This document shows, piece by piece, positions 59,802 to 64,000 of a stretch of DNA of 64,000 bases; within the stretch, counting starts at the first letter, position 1; the number at the start of each line of letters is the position of its first letter. The position numbers and the translations under genes were made by a program. The DNA comes from Actinomadura cremea (GTDB lineage Bacteria; Actinomycetota; Actinomycetes; Streptosporangiales; Streptosporangiaceae), in contig NZ_BMRF01000022.1 of NCBI RefSeq assembly GCF_014648495.1, forward strand, positions 1-64,000, written 5' to 3'. Below the pieces are notes generated by a model. It was not told the origin of the DNA, did not search any database, and was given only the letters and a program-made list of their open reading frames with translations.

Positions 59802-61349
59802 ATGGCGGCGCCGGCGTACGTCGCCAGCGGCTCGGGCCCGACGAACACCACGACCGCCGTCACGATCCCCAAGCCCGCGGGCACGCTGGCCGGGCATGTG
59901 CTGTACGCGCTCGTCACCAACGGCGGCGCCGGGACCGCGCCGGGCACCGTCCCGGACGGTTGGGGGTTGAGGGTCGGCCTGGCGACCGGGGCGGGCGGCT
60001 GGGCCGGGATCTATGAGCATGTGGCGGGCGGGGTCGAGCCCAGCTCGTACATGTGGTCCGGGTTCACCGACTCGTGCGCCGGGTCGATGATCGCCGTCAG
60101 CGGCGCGGACACCACGGCCCCGACACATAAGTCCTCGGCGCAGGCGAACCTCGACTCCTCGGCGCCGACGTGCGGCGGGGTGACGACCGAAGTCGCCGAG
60201 TGCCTGATCGTCGGTGGGATCGGTGTCGGCGACAACGTCTCGGTGTCGGGCTGGACGGCGACGGACCCGGCGACGCTGACCGAGCGGGTCGAGGTGCAGT
60301 CGTCCGGCGGCGCGGATACGACGTCGTCTCTGGCGGCGGCGACGGGCGCCCAGTCGGCGCCCGGCCCGACCGGCACGCTGAACGTGACGCTCGCCGGGTC
60401 CCGCAATTCGATCGTGTTCGTGCTGGCGGTGCAGCCTCCACAGGAGGGCGGCGGCTCCGAAGAGGCGACCGTCTCGGCGGTACTGCCCGCCATCGTGGGT
60501 GAGGCGTCCGGCACGGTCGCCGCTCACGGCGACGCGGCAGCCGACCTGCCGCCCGCGGACGCATCCGCGGCTGGAGCTGTGCGCCTCTCGGGTGGCGTGT
60601 CGGCGACGTACGCGCCGCTGGACGGTTCGCTGGCCGGCACGGTCACCGACCTGGGTGCGGCGAACGCCTCCCTTTCGGGCGTGGAAGCGCCTGCGGCGGG
60701 GCTGCTGCGGATCACCGGCGGAGCCGATGCGGCCCTGCCGGGCACGGCCGCGCAACTGGCGACCGGGCAGCACATCACCGGCCACGCCGACGTGGTGCTT
60801 CCGGCGCCCGCCACGGAGTTCGGCACCGGCGCACCGGACGTCGACACGACGCTCACCGCAGACCTTCCCGCGCTCACTGCGAATGCTGCGGCGCGGCTGA
60901 CCATCCGCAGTGGCGCGAACGCCGCCCTGCCGGCCGCCGCAGCGGATGCGGGTGCCCGCGCGACCGTAGAGGCGGCCGCCGCGTCGACTCTCCCGGGGGC
61001 GGACGGGCTTCTGCAGGCATCGTCCCCCGGGACGACCGGGACGCTCGCCGCAAGGCTGCCCTCGGCTGCGGCCGCGGCCACCGGGACGTTGACGATCAGG
61101 GGCGGCCTCGATGCGCCGCTCCCCGCCGCTGCGGTGTCGGGCGAAGCAGAACAGCACATCACCGGCGATCTCGCCGCCGTACTGCCCTCCCCGTCGGCGA
61201 CCGTCACCGAACTGGAGCCCCCGGGCGAGTTCGGCACTGCGACCGCCGCGATCCCGGCAACACCACAAGCGGCCCCGGCCGCCCCGTCCATGTCTTCAGC
61301 AACCGCGGCCGCGCAGGCCGTACCGACAGCGACGGGAGGCAGCGCATGA
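59802..61349 (+). CDS. Repeat-rich virion protein (putative head fibre or decoration)
   Basis: 515 residues. The first ~205 form a beta domain (AGHVLYALVTNGGAGTAPGT, WSGFTDSCAGSMIAVSGADT, NSIVFVLAVQPP) found in actinobacterial and phage surface proteins. The remaining ~300 residues consist of about eight imperfect 35-40-residue units of the type A-x-LP-x3-A followed by G-x-L-x-I-x-G (DAALPGTAAQLATGQHITG, NAALPAAAADAGARATVE). This looks like a fibrous repeat. Location between capsid and connector genes favours a head-attached fibre. Confidence 0.65.
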   Translation: MAAPAYVASGSGPTNTTTAVTIPKPAGTLAGHVLYALVTNGGAGTAPGTVPDGWGLRVGLATGAGGWAGIYEHVAGGVEPSSYMWSGFTDSCAGSMIAVSGADTTAPTHKSSAQANLDSSAPTCGGVTTEVAECLIVGGIGVGDNVSVSGWTATDPATLTERVEVQSSGGADTTSSLAAATGAQSAPGPTGTLNVTLAGSRNSIVFVLAVQPPQEGGGSEEATVSAVLPAIVGEASGTVAAHGDAAADLPPADASAAGAVRLSGGVSATYAPLDGSLAGTVTDLGAANASLSGVEAPAAGLLRITGGADAALPGTAAQLATGQHITGHADVVLPAPATEFGTGAPDVDTTLTADLPALTANAAARLTIRSGANAALPAAAADAGARATVEAAAASTLPGADGLLQASSPGTTGTLAARLPSAAAAATGTLTIRGGLDAPLPAAAVSGEAEQHITGDLAAVLPSPSATVTELEPPGEFGTATAAIPATPQAAPAAPSMSSATAAAQAVPTATGGSA

Positions 61350-62182
61350 TCGGCCTCGGCGAGGTGTACCAGGTAGCGGTCGACGTCCGTGACGCGGCCG
61401 GTGATCTGGCCACCCCGGCGGACATGACCCTGACGATCACGCTGCCGGACGGGACGCCGGTCACGCCGGATGTCCCGGCACCCGCCGAGACGGGCAAGGT
61501 CCGCGTCGACTACGTCACGATTGTCCCCGGCCGCCACGTGTGGCGGCTGACAACGGTGACGCCCACGACGGCGTACGCCGACATCTTTGAGGTGCTGCCC
61601 GCCGACGCCGGACAGATCGTGTCGCTGGCGGACGCCAAGAAGCATCTCAACATCCCGGCCGCCCGTACGACCGACGATGAGGAACTGCGGGACTTCATGG
61701 TCGCGACGACGGCCGTGATCGAACGGTACGTCGGCGCCGTCATCCCGCAAGAGCGGGTCGACACCCTCGACGGCGGCGCGTCCGGCAAGCAGGGCGTGCT
61801 GCTGACGCGGCGGCCGGTCCTGTCGATCATGTCGGTGACCGAGAACGGCCGCACCGTCGCCGCGAGCGGCTACGCGCTGGACGCCGAGGCGGGCGTGCTG
61901 CGGCGGCGACTGGGCCTGGTGCCGTACACGTGGCAGGCCGGTATCGCCAACATCGCCGTCACCTACACGGCCGGGCGCCGGATCGTCCCGGCGAACTTCT
62001 CCCGCGCGGCGCTGATCATCCTCAAGCACATGTGGGAGACGCAACGGTCGTCCGGTGGCGGGCGCCCCGGGCTGGGCGAGGAGGTCGCCGGCCCCGCCAC
62101 CTACATGGCCAACCCGAACGCGTACGCCATCCCGTACCGGGCGCTGGAACTGCTCGGCGAACCGACGTCAGGAATCGCATGA
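61346..62182 (+). CDS. Head-tail connector, gp6-like, with extra N-terminal domain
   Basis: 278 residues from ATG 61346 (ATGA overlap). The first ~90 residues form an Ig-like beta domain (YQVAVDVRDAAGDLATPADM, GRHVWRLTTVTPTTAYADIF). The rest is the gp6-like connector: VSLADAKKHLNIPAARTTDD, FMVATTAVIERYVGAVIP and ANFSRAALIILKHMWETQR. It sits below the portal and completes the head. Confidence 0.85.
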   Translation: MIGLGEVYQVAVDVRDAAGDLATPADMTLTITLPDGTPVTPDVPAPAETGKVRVDYVTIVPGRHVWRLTTVTPTTAYADIFEVLPADAGQIVSLADAKKHLNIPAARTTDDEELRDFMVATTAVIERYVGAVIPQERVDTLDGGASGKQGVLLTRRPVLSIMSVTENGRTVAASGYALDAEAGVLRRRLGLVPYTWQAGIANIAVTYTAGRRIVPANFSRAALIILKHMWETQRSSGGGRPGLGEEVAGPATYMANPNAYAIPYRALELLGEPTSGIA

Positions 62183-62619
62183 TCTCCACCGTGCCCGCTG
62201 TCCTGGACGCCTTAGTGGCCCGGTGGACGGAGGCGCTCCCCGAGGTGCAGGTGGCCGACGGGCAGCCGGTGGTCACCGAGAACGACCTGATCGCGGTCGG
62301 GCTCCACGACGTCCCCGGCGAACCGGCGGTGAACTCGACCCGGACGATCGAGCAGCTTGCCGCGCAGCCGGACCGCGAGTCCTACGACGTGTCGTGCATC
62401 GCGTCGAGCTTCACGGGCGCCGTGGAGTTCAAGCCGATCCGCGACCGCGTCTACGAGCTGGTGAACGCCGCGGCCGGTGCGCTGGCCGCTGATCAGACGC
62501 TCGGCGGGCTGGTGATGGTGGCGCGGCTGACGTCCGACGACCTGATCCAAGAGCAGACCGAGCAGGGCGCCGTGGCGACGGTGCGGTTCACCGTCCACGT
62601 CGAGGCATTCACCGACTGA
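62179..62619 (+). CDS. Tail-terminator/minor head-tail joining protein
   Basis: 146 residues from ATG 62179. PAVLDALVARWTEALPEVQV and a C-terminal TVRFTVHVEAFTD are typical of small joining/tail-terminator proteins placed between connector and tail-tube genes. Assigned mostly by order and length. Confidence 0.65.
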   Translation: MISTVPAVLDALVARWTEALPEVQVADGQPVVTENDLIAVGLHDVPGEPAVNSTRTIEQLAAQPDRESYDVSCIASSFTGAVEFKPIRDRVYELVNAAAGALAADQTLGGLVMVARLTSDDLIQEQTEQGAVATVRFTVHVEAFTD

Positions 62620-62637
62620 TCATCTGGAGGGCTGCAC

Positions 62638-62976
62638 ATGGCCGCATTGACCACGAACGTGGTCGGCAACACCGGGCTGCGAGTGGACAACGCGTTCGTC
62701 GCCGCAGCGGGCGGGGGTGACGACTGCACCACCGGCCGGGGCGTGTTCTTGCTGGTCAAGAACGCGTCCGGGTCTGCGGTGACCGTCACTCTGGCGACGC
62801 CGCAGGTCGTTGACGGCGATCTGGCCGTCGCCGATCGGGAGTTCACCGTGGCCGCGACCACCGGGGAGCACTGCATCCCGGTCCCGGACCTGTACCGGGA
62901 TCCGTCGACGGGCCGCGCCGCGATCACCTACTCGGCGGCGACGGACGTGACCGTCTGCGTGGTGAGGGTCCCGTGA
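62638..62976 (+). CDS. Small virion protein
   Basis: 112 residues; ATG 62638 with CTGGAGGGC upstream. Beta-rich (GVFLLVKNASGSAVTVTLAT, AAITYSAATDVTVCVVRVP). Similar small proteins lie before tail-tube genes in actinophages; role unknown. Confidence 0.6.
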   Translation: MAALTTNVVGNTGLRVDNAFVAAAGGGDDCTTGRGVFLLVKNASGSAVTVTLATPQVVDGDLAVADREFTVAATTGEHCIPVPDLYRDPSTGRAAITYSAATDVTVCVVRVP

Positions 62977-63167
62977 AGCTCGTCCGCATGACCCACCCCG
63001 ACGTGGGCGAGTCCGAGGTGCCCGAGTCGGCGGTCCCACACTGGCGGGCGTCCGGCTGGCGGGTCGCCGAGGAGAAGCCCGTCGAGCACATCGAAGTCAA
63101 GAAGCCCCTGGGCGACCAGGGCGAGGAGGCCCCGCCGCGGCGGCGGCGTGCCAAGGAGGCTGAATAG
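62973..63167 (+). CDS. Small tail-region protein
   Basis: 64 residues from GTG 62973. KLVRMTHPDVGESEVPESAV, HWRASGWRVAEE: a short conserved phage module recognising a V/T-x-W-x-GW pattern, then a basic tail. Function unknown. Confidence 0.6.
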   Translation: MKLVRMTHPDVGESEVPESAVPHWRASGWRVAEEKPVEHIEVKKPLGDQGEEAPPRRRRAKEAE

Positions 63168-63653
63168 ATGGCAGCGCCCGAGATCACCGCGAGCACCCGG
63201 TACTCCGCCAAGGGGACCGCGCGGTACGTGTTCTGCACGACCGTGTCCGACATCGAGTCGCCGACCCGTTCGGAGATCGACGCGGGCACCGACCTGTCCC
63301 GGCAGGTCCAGGAGATCGACGGCTGGACGGTCGAATCCGAGAGCATCGAGACCCCCGACCTCGCGAGCACGTTCACCGGTTCCATTCCCGGGTCCACGAG
63401 CGCGGAGGACTCCAGCCTGACGATGTACGCCGACCAGGGCGGCACCGACGTGCGGACGCTGCTGCCGCGCGGCACCAACGGCTACATGCTGGTGATGCGC
63501 GCCGGTGACACCGCGACCCGGATGATGGACGTCTTCCCGGTGCGGGTGGGCTCCACGGCGGTGAACATCACCGTCGACGACGACCCGGTGACGATCACGG
63601 TGAACTTCAACATCACCAGCGAGCCGGCCGAGAACGTCGCCGTCCCGGCGTGA
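63168..63653 (+). CDS. Major tail (tube) protein
   Basis: 161 residues from ATG 63168. SDIESPTRSEIDAGTDLSRQ, SIETPDLASTFTGSIPGSTS and NGYMLVMRAGDTATRMMDVF, then a PVTITVNFNI strand at the end, match actinophage tail-tube proteins (phiC31-like). Length is at the short end of the family. Its presence supports a long-tailed siphovirus. Confidence 0.85.
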   Translation: MAAPEITASTRYSAKGTARYVFCTTVSDIESPTRSEIDAGTDLSRQVQEIDGWTVESESIETPDLASTFTGSIPGSTSAEDSSLTMYADQGGTDVRTLLPRGTNGYMLVMRAGDTATRMMDVFPVRVGSTAVNITVDDDPVTITVNFNITSEPAENVAVPA

Positions 63654-63925
63654 GTTCCATGAAGGACGGTCAGGTGCTCCCGGGTGTCCCGGCGACGATT
63701 TCGCGCAGCCGTGTCATCGAGCTGATCGAGGCGCTCGGCTTCGACACCCGGGAACTGGCGGGGCTGGAGTTCCAGCCGCATGCGATCTTCGCGACCGTGT
63801 TCGCCGACGCGCACCCGGACCACCCCGACTACCTACTGGGGATGCGGGGGCATTACCGGTTCACCGCCGACGGCGAGACGGCCGCCACGCACCGGCTGTG
63901 CATCCCCATCCTCCGCGAGGAGTGA
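63650..63925 (+). CDS. Hypothetical tail-assembly-region protein
   Basis: 88-91 residues; GTG 63650 or ATG 63659. ISRSRVIELIEALGFDTREL and GLEFQPHAIFATVFADAHPD are helical/beta segments of an unidentified small protein lying after the tail tube. Position suggests a tail-assembly role. Confidence 0.55.
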   Translation: MSSMKDGQVLPGVPATISRSRVIELIEALGFDTRELAGLEFQPHAIFATVFADAHPDHPDYLLGMRGHYRFTADGETAATHRLCIPILREE

Positions 63926-63928
63926 GCC

Positions 63929-64000
63929 TTGGCGGCGACGCTCGAGGTGTCCATCGAGAACGGTGAGCGCCTCCGGACGCTGGCCCGGGAGCTCCGTCAG
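63929..64000 (+). CDS. Partial tail gene at the window end
   Basis: TTG 63929 with GGAG 7 bp upstream starts AATLEVSIENGERLRTLARE, cut by the window edge after 24 codons. The start resembles HK97 gp10-like or minor tail proteins, but too little is visible to say. Confidence 0.45.
   Translation, partial: MAATLEVSIENGERLRTLARELRQ

Larger units (their letters stand above)
33281..64000. mobile_element. Siphovirus-type prophage, left part (continues beyond window)
   Basis: Order of modules: attL, integrase, immunity region, early/recombination/replication genes, then packaging, head and tail genes. Almost all genes after 36.1 kb point right. The HK97-type capsid, terminase, prohead protease and tail tube indicate a tailed phage with a long non-contractile tail, though the tape measure and lysis genes are not reached. 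No disrupted essential gene is seen in the visible part, so it could be inducible. Confidence 0.9.

Overview
The window is high-GC (about 70%) DNA from an actinomycete, most likely a Streptosporangiales or Thermomonosporaceae-type genome such as Actinomadura. The grounds are codon usage, a PF04672/DUF574-type methyltransferase, the small coupled genes beside a truncated XRE regulator, and actinobacterial Rhs, MobF and integrase families. The taxon is inference; no rRNA or housekeeping marker is present.

Layout. (1) 1-3.6 kb: an ordinary accessory patch with a truncated XRE-type regulator, five tiny coupled unknown genes, a SAM-dependent methyltransferase and a HAD-family hydrolase. (2) 4.15-5.34 kb: a tyrosine integrase broken by a 5-bp slippage (GGGCC x3), facing a 43-bp copy of the 3' half of a tRNA-Val(CAC) gene at 5438-5480. 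(3) 5.4-33.3 kb: a genomic island ending at a second copy of the same tRNA half (33281-33323, one mismatch). It carries an apparently intact three-gene operon (TerB-N/TerB-C scaffold, BrxD-like ATPase, BrxHI-like helicase fused to a DEDDh exonuclease), nested IS3/IS256-family remnants, a MobF relaxase lacking its catalytic N-terminus, a secreted LamG protein - Rhs/HINT/DUF4258 toxin - DUF2283 immunity operon, a DUF4913 gene and a frameshifted VirD4-like coupling protein. It reads as a dead conjugative or mobilizable element that still carries a putative defence operon and a competition toxin.

(4) 33.3-64 kb: the left part of a siphovirus-type prophage in the same tRNA-Val site. It has an integrase next to attL, a membrane protein, divergent CI-like and Cro-like regulators with palindromic operators, an antirepressor and excisionase/BldC-like HTH proteins. 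A long rightward early operon of about 40 mostly tiny ATGA/GTGA-coupled genes follows: RecE-like nuclease, ERF annealase, RusA resolvase, a TcmP-HNH and HTH-DUF5131 pair, and a replication initiator containing an iteron origin. After a promoter/hairpin gap come HNH, terminase, portal, protease, HK97 capsid, connector and tail-tube genes. The window ends inside a tail gene, so the rest of the tail, lysis genes, attR and the intact tRNA-Val should lie to the right.

Strongest leads: the free-standing TerB/BrxD/BrxHI-exonuclease operon; the prophage origin (DnaA boxes, three 27-bp iterons and an AT-richer stretch inside the initiator gene); an asymmetric motif built on CCGCAGGT(CA) found in nearly every intergenic gap of the prophage; the fused TcmP/DUF5131 pair; and the polymorphic-toxin operon.
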